Part shown: positions 37,101-48,284 of the stretch, in pieces
How positions within the stretch are numbered: position 1 is the first letter of the stretch
Layout of the letters: each line of letters starts with the position of its first letter
NCBI GenBank assembly: GCA_951799425.1
Contig: OX637407.1
Location: forward strand, 26,533,691-26,597,690
Direction of reading: 5' to 3'
DNA length: 64,000 nucleotides
Source of the DNA: Ilex aquifolium
Taxonomy: Eukaryota > Streptophyta > Magnoliopsida > Aquifoliales > Aquifoliaceae
Program-made: the position numbers and the translations under genes
Notes under the pieces: generated by a model
Told to the model about the DNA's origin: nothing
The model's input: the letters and a program-made list of their open reading frames with translations, nothing else
Database searches by the model: none

Positions 37101-37579
37101 TCAGCAACAGTCAACTTTTATGATTGTCTTTATCTGATGTGTTTCTTTTCCTATCTGTAATTTCTGTGAACAGAATAGAACACGATCCTTTCATTAAAAT
37201 AGGAAATTGGGCGATATTTTTCAGTTGGTTGGATTTTGCAGAGGAAATTATGCATTGAAGCCCAGAAAGTGAGCAAGCCAGAGAGAAACACAGTAATACC
37301 TTTTGCATCAGTTTGATTGCAATTCCAATGCAGTTGGGTGAGCTGAATTGTCAAATTAGCAACCTCAGATCTTTTGCAGGTGGTTGTAGCACCATTTTGG
37401 AAGTCCACATGAACAAACTCCCTAACAGAAAATTCTCCTGCACAATTCTCTGCATCACTAAGCCGTTCCATAGGTGCAACTGGGATGGAAGAGGACATCT
37501 TTCTCTGAAACTTGCCATTTCCTTTGAAGTACTTATGCGATTTAATTTTTTTGTTTGGCCTTGAAACACAGCCACCCAT
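31180..37579 (-). CDS. DUF1336 (EDR2 C-terminal domain) protein
   Basis: Plant protein with the C-terminal domain of ENHANCED DISEASE RESISTANCE 2, here without the PH and START domains; molecular function unknown. Nine exons (minus): 37579-37300, 36853-36770, 36682-36176, 35848-35713, 35582-35420, 34981-34853, 33419-33225, 32354-32232, 31296-31180, joining in frame to 577 aa. The N terminus [11 protein letters not shown] is a strong N-myristoylation signal (Gly2) with an adjacent palmitoylatable Cys4, so membrane attachment is likely. Residues ~100-290 are low in conservation and charged. From about residue 300 the DUF1336 domain carries [34 protein letters not shown], and a C-terminal region with [16 protein letters not shown]. 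Intron 4 appears to use a GC donor. Similar to Arabidopsis At1g13970-type proteins by memory. Confidence 0.92.
31590..31930. repeat. Internally repetitive AT-rich block in DUF1336 intron 8
   Basis: Degenerate repeats of a ~20-base unit built on ATTTCAAGATGTTTCATAAT and TATTTCRAtGTATTT, framed by CGAAACGGTC on the left and GTGACCGAAAC on the right. Probably a decayed transposon; the ends could not be fixed. Confidence 0.4.
32438..32473 (+). repeat. Poly(C)/poly(A) tract in DUF1336 intron 7
   Basis: A run of about 16 C followed by AAACCCCCG and about 10 A; a mononucleotide tract where sequence length may be unreliable. Confidence 0.8.
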
Positions 37580-39450
37580 GATAATGACTTTTCTTAACTG
37601 TCCGCAGGGAGGACGAACGTCTTCTTCATATCAGATACCAACTTCAGAAAAAGAGTTGGTACAGAGCATATAAAGAACTGCTATGAAACAAGAAATGAGA
37701 TTTAGCAAAGTCCAACAATAACAAGTTTCACTCTTCATAAACTGCAGCATATTACATAAATAACTGATGTAAAATAGTAGAGAACATAATATGACTTGCC
37801 TGAAACACAACACTCCAACATGGGAGCTGCAACCAGGCAAGACACACTTTTCCCCAACTAGCATTCAAATCTCCCATATGTTCATTGCCATTAAAAATCC
37901 AATATTTCTTCTCCACCACATAATCATTTTATTTAACCTGCAATAACATAAGCAAAACCTGGATTGGAGCCAAATTGAATACAATTCCACTAATACATGA
38001 AAGCACATAAGCCATAACCTATTTTAAAATCTCATGTTTTATGCACAGAACAAATTCCACTACATAATTCACAAGTATCTCTCCAGGACAAGCTAGTAGA
38101 AACAAAGTACCGGGATTAACTGAACAAATAGAGACTGAACAAATAGAGACATCAATTACCCGAGGGGATTGTCTTGTTTTAGAGACTGAGACAGCCTGAG
38201 CACAAACTGATATAGTTACCTTAGATAGTCCAGAATTCATCTCAGAGCTGCTTTCAATTACCCAAGGGGATAAAGAAAAAAAGGAGTATGCAAAAATTTT
38301 GGCCTTCAGATAAACCTCAGATGAATCAAATATGAAGATGTACATTGTTGCGCAAATGTGAATCAATGAGAACTTTGACTTAATACAATCACAAGTATGA
38401 GAAAAACTCTTTCAACTCAGTCAAATTTAGACCAAACCACCCACCCAAATAAAATCAATTAGAAAAAAGGAGTAATTGGATTTCAAAAAAAGATGTTATT
38501 CCATCTATGACTGCTAGACAAGTAAACTTTTTAAGTGAAAATTAATCCTCTAGAGTAGACTTCAAGAAATATATCAAAATCAAAAGGTTGAGATGGGGAT
38601 GTCAAGAGTCTCCGTCAATGAGATAGATAAGTCAAACAAATTATCAAAATTGATCAAAAAAGTCTGTATTAGGGAAAGAAGCGTTAATGAGTCTTCGTCA
38701 AATGATACAAGGAAAAAGATAATGAGACATAACAACAACTCCTATGTGTTGAAGCAATACGATAATAAGAAAATTAATGAAGCAGTAAGATAAAAGGAAC
38801 AAATTAACATGAAAAAGAGCGTATGCACAGAACGAAAAGGCATCAAATGTTGGAAAAATGTTGAAGGCAGAGAATGACAGAGATCAATTTACACATATAC
38901 GATATGTATACACACACACACACACACAGAGATATATATATATATAGGAAATCACTAGCTACACATGAGAAAGAAAAAAATTAAACGGTCAACCACACTT
39001 GATGACCTTAGCGAATGAGAACACTGTGAAATTGTAATACACAACAAATCAAGATGAAAAAGAGCGTATGCACAGAATGAAAGGCATCAAATGTTGGAAA
39101 AATGTTGAAGACAGAGATTAATTTCCACACTCAATACACACACAGAGAGATATTGTATAAATTAAAAGCTGAACTAATTAAGCTTTGTCCAACTACGTCG
39201 TGTACATACAAGCATACAAAAATGGAACAGAAAAATGATTAGAGAATGAAAGAGAACCTGAAGAAAAAGAGAGAGAGAAATGAGAAGAATTCCAGCACTA
39301 GGATGAAATGAAGCGTCCTTGAAACTTGAAATCTCTCTTTCCGAAGAAGAAGAAGAAGTGTCTCTGGTCGTGGATCACACCAGTGCGACTCTGGAGTCCC
39401 GCCCCATTTTTAAAACTCCCCTTTCATTTTGTGTCGTAGTTCACACACTA
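37580..39450 (-). promoter_or_regulatory. Leader, leader intron and promoter of the DUF1336 gene
   Basis: Non-coding. A minus-strand leader with GAAGAAGAAG complement (39344-39360) lies near 39.2-39.4 kb. A CAG|GTTCTC donor near 39256-39262 could open a 5' UTR intron reaching the first coding exon. It contains two similar stretches around 38810-38900 and 39050-39120 (AGAGCGTATGCACAGAA, GGCATCAAATGTTGGAAAAA), a local ~240-bp tandem duplication. Confidence 0.4.
38800..39160. repeat. Local tandem duplication with CA/TA microsatellite
   Basis: AGAGCGTATGCACAGAA followed by AAAGGCATCAAATGTTGGAA occurs at ~38816-38860 and again at ~39061-39103, each followed by GAAGRCAGAG and an ACACACACAGAGA tract. 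Between them lie (CA)n at 38911-38929 and (TA)n at 38934-38945. Confidence 0.7.
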
Positions 39451-39457
39451 TTTTATA
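39451..39457 (-). promoter_or_regulatory. Candidate TATA box of the DUF1336 gene
   Basis: The minus strand reads CTATAAAATAG here, about 90-100 bases upstream of the GAA-rich presumed leader. Position and match are good, but no transcript start is known. Confidence 0.45.
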
Positions 39458-41168
39458 GTAGTTGTGTGAGATAATGGACTAATGCTATGGTTATTACTTT
39501 TTCTTATTAAATTTATATCCTAAATGACGGGTATAATTTTTTACTATAAGATAAATAGATTATATTAATATTTAATAATAGAGATTGTGCCGCATCATCT
39601 TGGTAAGAAAATTTGGTAAGTCATTTTCTGAGATAATTTCTCCATGTCTTCTGCCATATCTTTGTTCAACGTGTATGCAAATTGGATAATTCTATATATA
39701 CCAAATTTTGCACCAAATTAATTACAGTCGTTGGATTAGTGGTGGAATCCACTAATTCAACGAGTGCAAGTGATTTAGTGGATCCATTGATCTAACAAGT
39801 GCAAGTAATTTGGTGCACATACCATTACTCATGTAAATTTATTGAGTAAATATTGAATGCAACGGTAATACCATGTCTGTAATGTTGGCGTGATATCACT
39901 AACCAATAATAAAATACCAAGTGGGCAAAATGAACCCTATTTTAGTAGTTTTCTGCTTACATAGAAGAATGATGAATAATTATTAATTTTTGTAAGATTA
40001 ATTATTAATTTTTGTAAGATTTATTTACTTATTTGTTTTGATAGGTAGTGAGCAAATGACATGGTTATAGACCAACCAAATAGTACATAATAGATGGTAG
40101 CCACCGAGCGATTTTTGGAGATCTATTTAATTAGTCGGCCTAATAAGAATTATCTTGGCTTCAACACAAAATTGGTGGCACAGTGGTCTTGATATTTTAT
40201 TTTTCGGTATCATATTAAAAAATAGAATGACAACCCAAAAAAATATAATTTTATCCAAAAAGAGGATAAATAAATATATCACAAAAATGATTACATCACC
40301 CTGAAAAAATAAAAAACTCACCAAAAAAATATAATAACGGGTTGGTAAGTCTTTTTTTGAACATCGGTTGGTATGTACTCTTACCATTTTTTCTGGATAT
40401 ATATAATTACACATTTTCGAATGCTCTCTTATTTTTTAGTTTTCAGTATGGTACTGAAAAATAAGGTCTCACTAGTCACTACCATAGTTCTACCACCAAA
40501 ACTCCAAGTCTAATCTCTTAATGAGATTTAGAAATCTTAACAATCCAAAAACGTACCGTCGTTGCATTGTGTTTGATTTAAAACAAAAAAAAAAAAACAG
40601 AATAGCTATTTTTCTAAGCAACAAACAAACAATATTGTTTGTTTTCATTGTTGTATGTTATTTTTACATATTTTTCCACAATTTTTGCCGATAGACTTGT
40701 ATTAATGGATACTTGACACGTTCTTAATCAGACTTTCAATATTAGCTAATCGTGCGTTACGCCTTTTTGAGTATTTCTGTTTGTCATAGGTGTTCAAAAT
40801 ATAGTAGTACGGGGAGTTTGTGAAACGAGTTTCATTCACCCTCTATTTTATGTCACGTGGAGAGATTTTTTCCAAGAATAACTTCAATATAGATATTGGA
40901 ATTTACATGTATACTTTTGTTAAGCAAATGAAGAAGTATCCTAATAATATGTTGTTAGAGTGATAGATCTAATATAAACTCGAGATGTTGCAATCACATG
41001 TATATTTGGTTATCGAAGTTATCACATCTGAAATCTCCACGTCTAGTATAACAGGGGGAGATAAAATGGATGTTCAAACCTGAACGATGTGACAAAAGTG
41101 AAGAATTATTGTGTTACGCAAGATGAAACATCATAATCAGTACATAAAATATTAAATTTCACATGAAA
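39458..41168. other. Gene-free AT-rich DNA
   Basis: No gene recognised; only short ORFs. A small tandem duplication of AATTATTAATTTTTGTAAGA lies at about 39979-40021. Confidence 0.5.
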
Positions 41169-41177
41169 AATTATATA

Positions 41178-41555
41178 GGGCAAAATACACTTTTAAACCA
41201 AAGTATGCGTGTAATGTCTATTTGGTCTTTAATTTTCCAATTGTCTCTATTTAGTCTCTAAGTTTTTTAATTTGTATCTATATGATTCAATCCCAAATGA
41301 AAATATCGATAATGTCTCTGGTCACGCGCCAATTACGTGAAACCGAATAGACACAAATTATGAATTTTAGGGACTCAATAGACACAAAATTAGAAACCAC
41401 ATGATTAGTGCGTGACCAGAATCACCACGATTTTTTGATGAATATTTGAGATTGGACCACGTAGATACAAGTTAGGAATCTCATAAATTAAATAAAGATT
41501 GTAAATCAAATAAACATTAAACGCATACTTTATGAATTAAAAATATATTTTACCC
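41178..41555. mobile_element. MULE-type MITE with perfect 9-bp target duplication
   Basis: 378 bp. The left end is GGGCAAAATACACTTTTAAA and the reverse complement of the right end is GGGTAAAATATATTTTTAAT. Inverted similarity continues ~60 bp inward (AAGTATGCGTGTAATGTCTA against AAGTATGCGTTTAATGTTTA). The 9-mer AATTATATA flanks it identically at 41169-41177 and 41556-41564. Non-coding. Confidence 0.85.
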
Positions 41556-42069
41556 AATTATATAACATCCGCACGAATGTGACAATTGAGCGGTTCTGTC
41601 CAAATACGTGTACTTTCAAAATTTTAAAATTGTTAGGCATGAAATGCATGGTTTTAAAAGTAAGTAATGATTGATCTTTATATTAAAGCAAAGACAAGAT
41701 TGCTTTACCAACAACAATGTAATTTAACTTTAAGTGGAAGTTCTTCATGAAATGGTAGATGTTCATGGAACCAACTAAGTTTTTTTTTTTAATACAAATG
41801 AATTTGAAGTGGTCGAGCTTTTAGTTCAAGTGGTTGCGCCGTAAAAGGGGGCAAGGGACACCAACCTAACCTAAGTGAAGTTGTTTTTTTTCTCACTCCA
41901 CCAACCAATTCAAGAAAATATTGTTTGGTTGAAGAACTGGCCTTCCAATCATCAAGAAAACATAAAAATTAGGTAAGAGGATTTGAAAACTAGACAAAGT
42001 TTCAATATAATTATTTACCCGTTTCAAAATAATTCAACCCGTGGTAGTTTGAATTGAAAGGCTTCAAAG

Positions 42070-42528
42070 TAGGGGTTGGCAACGGATCAAGTTTGAAATT
42101 AGATTTTGATTGGTCTGAATCTGAATTCGAATCCGACTTTAAAATCTAATCCGAACCCGATTCAATAATTCGCCGGATTTTATTTTCGTTGTCAATATCT
42201 GAATTCGTTAATAATCTGAAATCCGATCCAATTTGAATAACTTAATTTAACTAAGTTTTAACAAATTACATCTACATTTTAACTAATTTATTTTTCAAAT
42301 AATTACTTTTTTTAAATATTTATACACAAATATATATAAAAATTTCAGATTAAATCATAATTGGATCGGATATAGGTACATCCAAATTCAAATCCGTGAA
42401 ATATAAGTTATCGGATTCGAATTCGGATTCGGATAATTGAAAGAAGAAAAAAAATCAATCCATATCTGACTAATCGGATTCAGGTTCGGATCGAATTCAG
42501 ATCAAAATCTGATCCATTGACATGCCTA
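42070..42528. mobile_element. hAT-type MITE with perfect 8-bp target duplication
   Basis: 459 bp, starting TAGGGGTTGGCAACGGATCA, with the reverse complement of its end TAGGCATGTCAATGGATCA. The octamer CTTCAAAG lies on both sides (42062-42069 and 42529-42536). The interior is rich in GAATTCGGAT-type words and has no ORF. Confidence 0.85.
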
Positions 42529-42536
42529 CTTCAAAG

Positions 42537-42962
42537 TTTAAAATTTTGAAATCTTGTATTTGAGTTCTGTAAGAAATTTCTAAGTTGATCGGATGCGCAT
42601 AGTTTGTGAGCGATTACATGTTTCTAGTCTTTATGTTGTAGCTATGTGTCTAAATTATACGTGTGAAATGATATTTAATCTATACATATGTGTGTGTGTA
42701 TATAAATATGTGCATGTATGTGTGGGGTGACCCCTGTTTTTGTGTGTGGTAGCAGACCAAATTTTAGCAAACCTACTTATATTATATCCACACCAGCCCT
42801 ATTTTTCCTAAGTTACAGGTTGGATAGCATAACACAATGAAACATTTAAGCTCTAAACGCACCCCACACGGTTGATATTTATATCGCCGGCCAACTCTAT
42901 CATCACAAGATTCACAACCAACCCCGATCTCAAGAAAAAAATAATTTGCACGTACTTTAATA
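42537..42962. other. Gene-free DNA with a TG/TA microsatellite
   Basis: Imperfect (TG)n/(TATG)n sequence at about 42684-42723; no gene recognised. Confidence 0.5.
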
Positions 42963-43665
42963 TATAGGTCATTCATGTCAGGATTAAGATATTCATGAGA
43001 TATAAAATAGTCTGATCTCAAGCGGTTGTCAATATTAAAATTTAGAACGTCTGAATTTATAGCTCGTCCCTACTATCACTTGGGATTAAATGGTCTAATT
43101 ACAAATATTGTTTTACTGTTGAAATCAATATTGCAACCACTTCGTTAAGTATTGAAATTAGTCTTCCCCCTGTCCTGTCAAATATAGATCATCCATGTCG
43201 GGATTAAGGTATTCATGAGGGATAAACCTCTCATGATTTGACCTCAAGCGATTGTCAAGATTAAAATTCAGAATGTCTGAATTTACAGTTCGTCCCTATT
43301 ATCACTTAAGGTTAAATGGGCTAATTACAAATATTGCTTTACTGTTAAAATCAATATTGCAACCACTACGTTAAGTATTGAAGTTGTACAAGAAAAAAAT
43401 GTTACAAATTCAAGGCTTATCACTAACAATCGGGATAAAAAGTCAATACTCAAATAAGTTGCATTTTTTTTTTTGATTCAACAATTAGAGATGTTCGAAT
43501 CAACTTACACTCACACTTCAGCTAATCCTTTCCTAGTCCAGTTAAAAGCAAGTCATCTACGTTAGGATTGAGGTATTCATATGACCTGACCCTAAAGGAT
43601 TGCAAAGATTTAAATACAGAACGTCTAAGTTTATAACTCACCTCTATTATCACTTGAACTACTCT
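42963..43665. repeat. 220-bp tandem repeat, two good copies and one partial
   Basis: Copy 1 (42963-43182) and copy 2 (43183-~43390) share ATTAAGRTATTCATGAGRGA, GTCTGAATTTAYAGYTCGTC, CTAATTACAAATATTGYTTT and CAATATTGCAACCACT in order. A third, shorter copy spans ~43545-43665. Related single copies occur at ~58508-58625 and ~61880-61995, so this is a dispersed family. No coding capacity is seen and its class is unknown. Confidence 0.75.
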
Positions 43666-44331
43666 CGGGTTGCATCTTATTGTTAATGACTTTTAGGCAA
43701 ATGTCAGTGACTAAGGGTTAAGATACATCATTCAAAGTCCATGGTAGGTATGAATCCAGTATAAGTATATATAATTAATTTCTAAATAGCTACAGGGACA
43801 GATCAAAGATTAGAATCTAAAAATATTTCTTCAATCATTAATGGAAGAAAATTTAAACCAAGTCCTATGAGACTTTGTTCCTTCCAGCTGTTAATGTTGT
43901 CTTTGTGGAGTTGGCAGAAGAGGGTCTTCCAACAAGCCCTTTGCTTATCATCACTATTCTATTTGGAAAATGGGAAGCACCACCAAACAAAGAATTTTGT
44001 TTCTTTTTTAGTAGGATGCTACAATGACAATACCACTCTACTCTAGGGTTGTGTCATGATATATTTGTTTGGTTTCGTGTTTAAGTAACGTCGGAACGAT
44101 ATTTGTTTAATTTATATTTGATTTAATAATCAGATTCATGTCGTGTATATATGAATTTGTGTCGATTAATTTGTTGATAATGTCTAAGTAGAAATTCGGT
44201 TATAAAATATGTAAAATGAAACATAAAGTTTCTCAAAATAAAGTACAACAAAGATTCAGATCTAAGAAAATTGTGTCGATTATGTTTTAGACCTATCATC
44301 ATTATTGGAAAGCATTTTGTTTGAAGTTTGA

Positions 44332-44389
<58 letters not shown>

Positions 44390-44834
44390 TATCGGCCACA
44401 TGACTAATGGATGTCAAAGCGGAGCTAATTCGGACCGGATTTCCCACAATTTAAAATTGAATTCAATTGCGAAAACTCTCATTTAAATTCGATACGAATA
44501 ATTGACAAGTATTATAATTATAATTCATGTTAGATTCTATTCAAAGTAGAAAATCAAATTCAAAAATCCAATTGGAATTAATTAACTGAGGTGAACTTTA
44601 GCAAATTACAAATATTTTTTTACTAAATTTCATCAAATGACCAATTACTTTCATCATTTGTCTATATTTTTACATATTGTGGGCTGAATTATTGCTAGAT
44701 AATTGTATATCCAAAATTGAGTGTTTAAAATATGGTTTATCGGCTTTCAAATTCATATAATTAGTCAAACAAAATTAATTTATATCCAAATAATCGAATT
44801 CAAATTCAAATCAAAATTTAATCCATTAAAGCAT
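43666..44834. other. Gene-free DNA
   Basis: No gene recognised. Contains the CT/CA microsatellite at 44335-44390 and AT-rich sequence. Confidence 0.5.
44335..44390 (+). repeat. (CT)n(CA)n compound microsatellite
   Basis: About 18 CT units followed by about 8 CA units. The minus-strand ORF across it is an artefact of the repeat. Confidence 0.9.
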
Positions 44835-45060
44835 GGCGATTACTAGCGATTTCAGCTTCATGCAGGCGAGTTGTAGCCTACAATCCAAACTGAGGATGGA
44901 TTTTTGGAGTTAGCTCACCCTCGAGGGATCGCGACTCTTTGTCTTGGCCATTGTAGCACGTGTTGCACAGGGCATAAAGGGCATGATGACTTGACGTCAT
45001 CCTTACCTTTCTTCGACTTATCACTAATAGTCTATTCAGGGTTTCCGAGTTGCATAGCCA
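44835..45060 (-). pseudogene. rrn16: Nuclear insertion of plastid 16S rRNA fragment
   Basis: The minus strand reads through conserved small-subunit rRNA blocks in order: GGATGACGTCAAGTCATCAT, GCACGTGCTACAATGGCC, GAGTCGCGATCCCTCGAGGG, GTGAGCTAACTCCAAAAA, CTCGCCTGCATGAAGCTG and AATCGCTAGTAATCGCC. This is roughly positions 1150-1400 in bacterial numbering. The AGCTAACTCCAAAAA block fits the plastid rather than the mitochondrial gene. Many differences from the plastid consensus I remember are C-to-T or G-to-A, as expected for methylated nuclear copies. It ends abruptly at both sides; similarity fades after the GGTTTCC at ~45060. Confidence 0.88.
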
Positions 45061-47336
45061 CAACACATTACTTCTCTATTGTATACTTCTTCTCTTAATT
45101 CGCCCCTAAGCGTAACCTTATTAATCTTCAATCTCATGTGGGACTCATATATGTCACAATACAATGAGCATTACATTGTCAACACAACTAACTCTAGCAG
45201 TACAATGCAATTCAAGGGTCCCCATCATTAGGGACAGTGTATTTACTTCTTCACGTGCTTGAAATTTGAAATAAAGCTTATGTAGGGCAGTGGATTTGAC
45301 CCTTTGCACTCTCATGTAGTGACAAAGGCTTTAATACCATGTGACAAATTGGTCTATAATTTATTGACTTTAGACAAATATGTTTTGAGGATTCATGTTC
45401 GCTTATCTATTTTTACGTTAACTTTCAATTATTTAACACAACCCCCTCTTTTATTAGATTTGAAATTCGATAACGTAAAATATAAGCAACTCACTAGACT
45501 TTGGAGTGACCAATTGTTTAAAGTCTATGCTTGACAAAACTAAAACAAAATTAATAATGATATGAACACCATCTGACTTGCACTACACGATCTTAATCTT
45601 TGAAAATTTAATAAAGTTAGTGGGACCTATTAATTTAATGATCCACATTGGAGTGGTGCAGAAAAATGGTAAGTATAACATTGTTGAAACAAAATTACTC
45701 CACAACCCAAGGGAGGACAAGAAAGCACTAAAATACCATGTTCCTTAAATTTAAAGCTTGGTTTCACTTGTGATAGTGACCTCTAAACTTCAATTTTTTT
45801 TGTTGGAATGTGCACTTAGATTCTCCCTAGACCTCCAATTTTATTCTATTATTTTTAAAAAAAAAATGGAATTGACAAACCAATTGAATGGTAGAGGGTG
45901 GGCAATTCTTTGGGTCTTACATTTTGTTTTAGTCTCTTATTTGATTTTAAATAAAGAAATTAGCGGTAGTTAGGCTGGATCTAAATTCATTAGGAGTGGT
46001 CAAGCGAGCTGAATTTTTCGGAAGAATTCCAGCTATACTTTGATACAAATGTTGGACCAAGGACCAGCCCAACCCATCAATCATAAACAAAAAATTTCGT
46101 TGCTAGCCCACATCTAAATTTGAAAATTAAGAGGCCAAAAGCCCATAAACCAACTCCTTTCCCATGTTGTATGTTGCTTTTTAAATTATTACTTGGCTTA
46201 TATTAGCTGTTCAAACCTAAACCAAGAGGTGGAGAGAAAACTGGACATGATATGAATCTGACTAGACATAATTAATATATAATATAACGGTAACACCATA
46301 CGAATAAGAATAAACGACCTCTTAATACTAACCCATTACCAAACCTTGCATTAGCTTGGCCTGTTATCACATGGGCCTGGTAAATACCTAGATCCTGGCC
46401 CAAGCCTAGAGTAGAATGACTGAAATGTCCATTTTACCTATGATGCATTGTAGAAGGAATTAATTTTCAATCAAGAATCAAAATTTTTTTTACATGACAG
46501 GACATATGGTGAGAGAGATAAGACATTATAAGTGGGTGTGGAGGACTTGGGCCTTGGTTATTATTAGTTGTATCACATGTTTGTCTAAAGTAACATTATG
46601 AAAGTCACCCACCTTTACCTTCTTTATTTTCTCATCATTTAAAGTGTTATAAACACCCCCTGTACCTCTCATTTAATGTAAAGGGCCTTTGGCTTGTTTG
46701 TATGTGTGTGTGAGAGAGAGGGAAGGAGGGGGGGAAGAGAGTTATGGTTTGGGAGTTTCATTCCCTCAAATTTAGAAACAAGAGCATAAATTTTTTAATA
46801 ATTTTATGTGTACTAAATTTGTGTAACAAATCATTATTAACTATTGGACAATAGTAGGTCCTACTAATTCAACCACTGACAATGATTTTGTGCACAAATT
46901 TTATATGCATAGCATTGTTCTAAAAATTTTAGATGCCATGGAAGACCAAAAGAAGAATATTTTGAGCTGGAAAACCAATCCACAACTGGGTGATGAACAT
47001 TTTTTTTTTCCATGGTGTTAGACTTGTGCCGACTACTCTCTCAAACTCAACGACTAACCACTTTAACTTGAGTTGGTATAGAGCATGTCCCTAAAAGGAT
47101 AAGGGTAGTTAGTCTTTGAGGGGTGTGAAAAAAGATTGAACTTAAGATCTCTGAGTTATTAAATGACAGACTTAACTACTGGATCACCCCTAAAGGTGAT
47201 CAACATGTGCCAATCTATCATTGATTGAAAAGAAAAAAAAAAACAAAAATGGGTGAGAGAAAGAAAGGATGGTAAAAATAGTAGAAGAGTACTAAAAAAG
47301 GCTTTAAAGAGGGTTGTTAGGAATGAGCAGTGTTAT
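45061..47336. other. Gene-free DNA
   Basis: Several short ORFs (for example 45304-45534) show no recognisable domain and sit in AT-rich repeat-like sequence. No gene is called. A GA/G-rich patch lies near 46710-46740. Confidence 0.45.
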
Positions 47337-47453
47337 AGAGATTTAATTTGAGAATTTAATGATGTTATTTTAATATAATTATTGAATTAACTATGTGTTC
47401 TAATGTTAAAAGAACCCATTATCAATTCAATAATTATATTAAATTAGATCTCT
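47337..47453. mobile_element. Short palindromic MITE-like element
   Basis: About 117 bp. TTAATATAATTATTGAATT at 47370-47388 pairs with its inverted copy at 47424-47442 (20 of 21 over the longer stretch), and the outer ends AGAGATTTAATTT and AGAGATCTAATTT (minus strand) also pair. The loop is ~30 bases. No target duplication is resolved. Confidence 0.55.
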
Positions 47454-48284
47454 AGATTAAGTCTAAATAGTATTTTTTGATTAGCAATTACAAAAAGAGA
47501 AGGCAACAAATGACCTGTGACACAACATTTGCCTACGGAAAAGATAAGGCTAGAAATAAAGAAAAAAGTAAAAAGTTAGATTGTAAGGTAGTTATAGGCT
47601 TACAAATGAATATCAGTATCAGCTTTTATCCTATGCTTTTTAATTACAAGGGTGGATTTGAGTTCCACACCTATAGAAAGAATGGTTATTTTAAAAATAA
47701 ATTAACAATAAGGTTTAAATATTATGATACTTTTTTTTTTGGTGGGGTGAGTTTTGAGGAGGAGGGGGGGGGGGGGGAGGTGGTTTTACCAGTCCAACTT
47801 TCCAAGTAAGTATCCAACAGTGCCAGTCTGCTAGACATCTCTCTGTCTCCCTCTCTCTCTTCCCTCAGTTTACAGATTCTTGCAAGAAACAAGAAAAACC
47901 CAAAGCCTGTTTCAGCCAAGGCAATCTCTCTCACGTTGCCCTCAATGTATTGGGGAGGACTATGATTGAGTGAACCAGACAAAGCTCCAACCCATTGGCC
48001 ATGCCTGCTTCCCCACAACCCACTAACATTACTCATTTTCTCTCACCTTGGGCTCTTTTTGATGCCTTTTTTTTTACTTCATTCTGAAAAGACTTGTGGA
48101 AAATGGGTATGCAAGAATTGTTTAATTGTTGCTACAATGAAGCAATCATCTCAATAATTTTTATGAAAATGAGGGAAAGTGAAAGAAAATAGCTTTCAAA
48201 GAAAAAAAATAGAAGGTGAACCAAGTGCTCTTGGCTAGTATTTCTCTTGCAATTTTGTTCCTTGCTGTGACGCTCAATCACAAA
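47454..48284 (+). promoter_or_regulatory. Promoter and leader of the S-acyltransferase gene
   Basis: Contains a T run and poly(G) tract at 47732-47777, then a CT-rich block (47839-47867) typical of a plant leader, and an upstream ORF of 63 codons at 47966-48157 that would lie in the leader if transcription starts at the CT block. No TATA element is assigned. Confidence 0.4.

Noticed and set aside
44123..44401. 92-aa minus-strand ORF with an Arg-Glu repeat
   Set aside because: Produced by the CT/CA microsatellite.
44835..45060. A working rRNA gene or bacterial contamination
   Set aside because: Only ~225 bp of the 16S gene, with many substitutions, embedded in plant-like AT-rich DNA; best read as a plastid-derived nuclear fragment.
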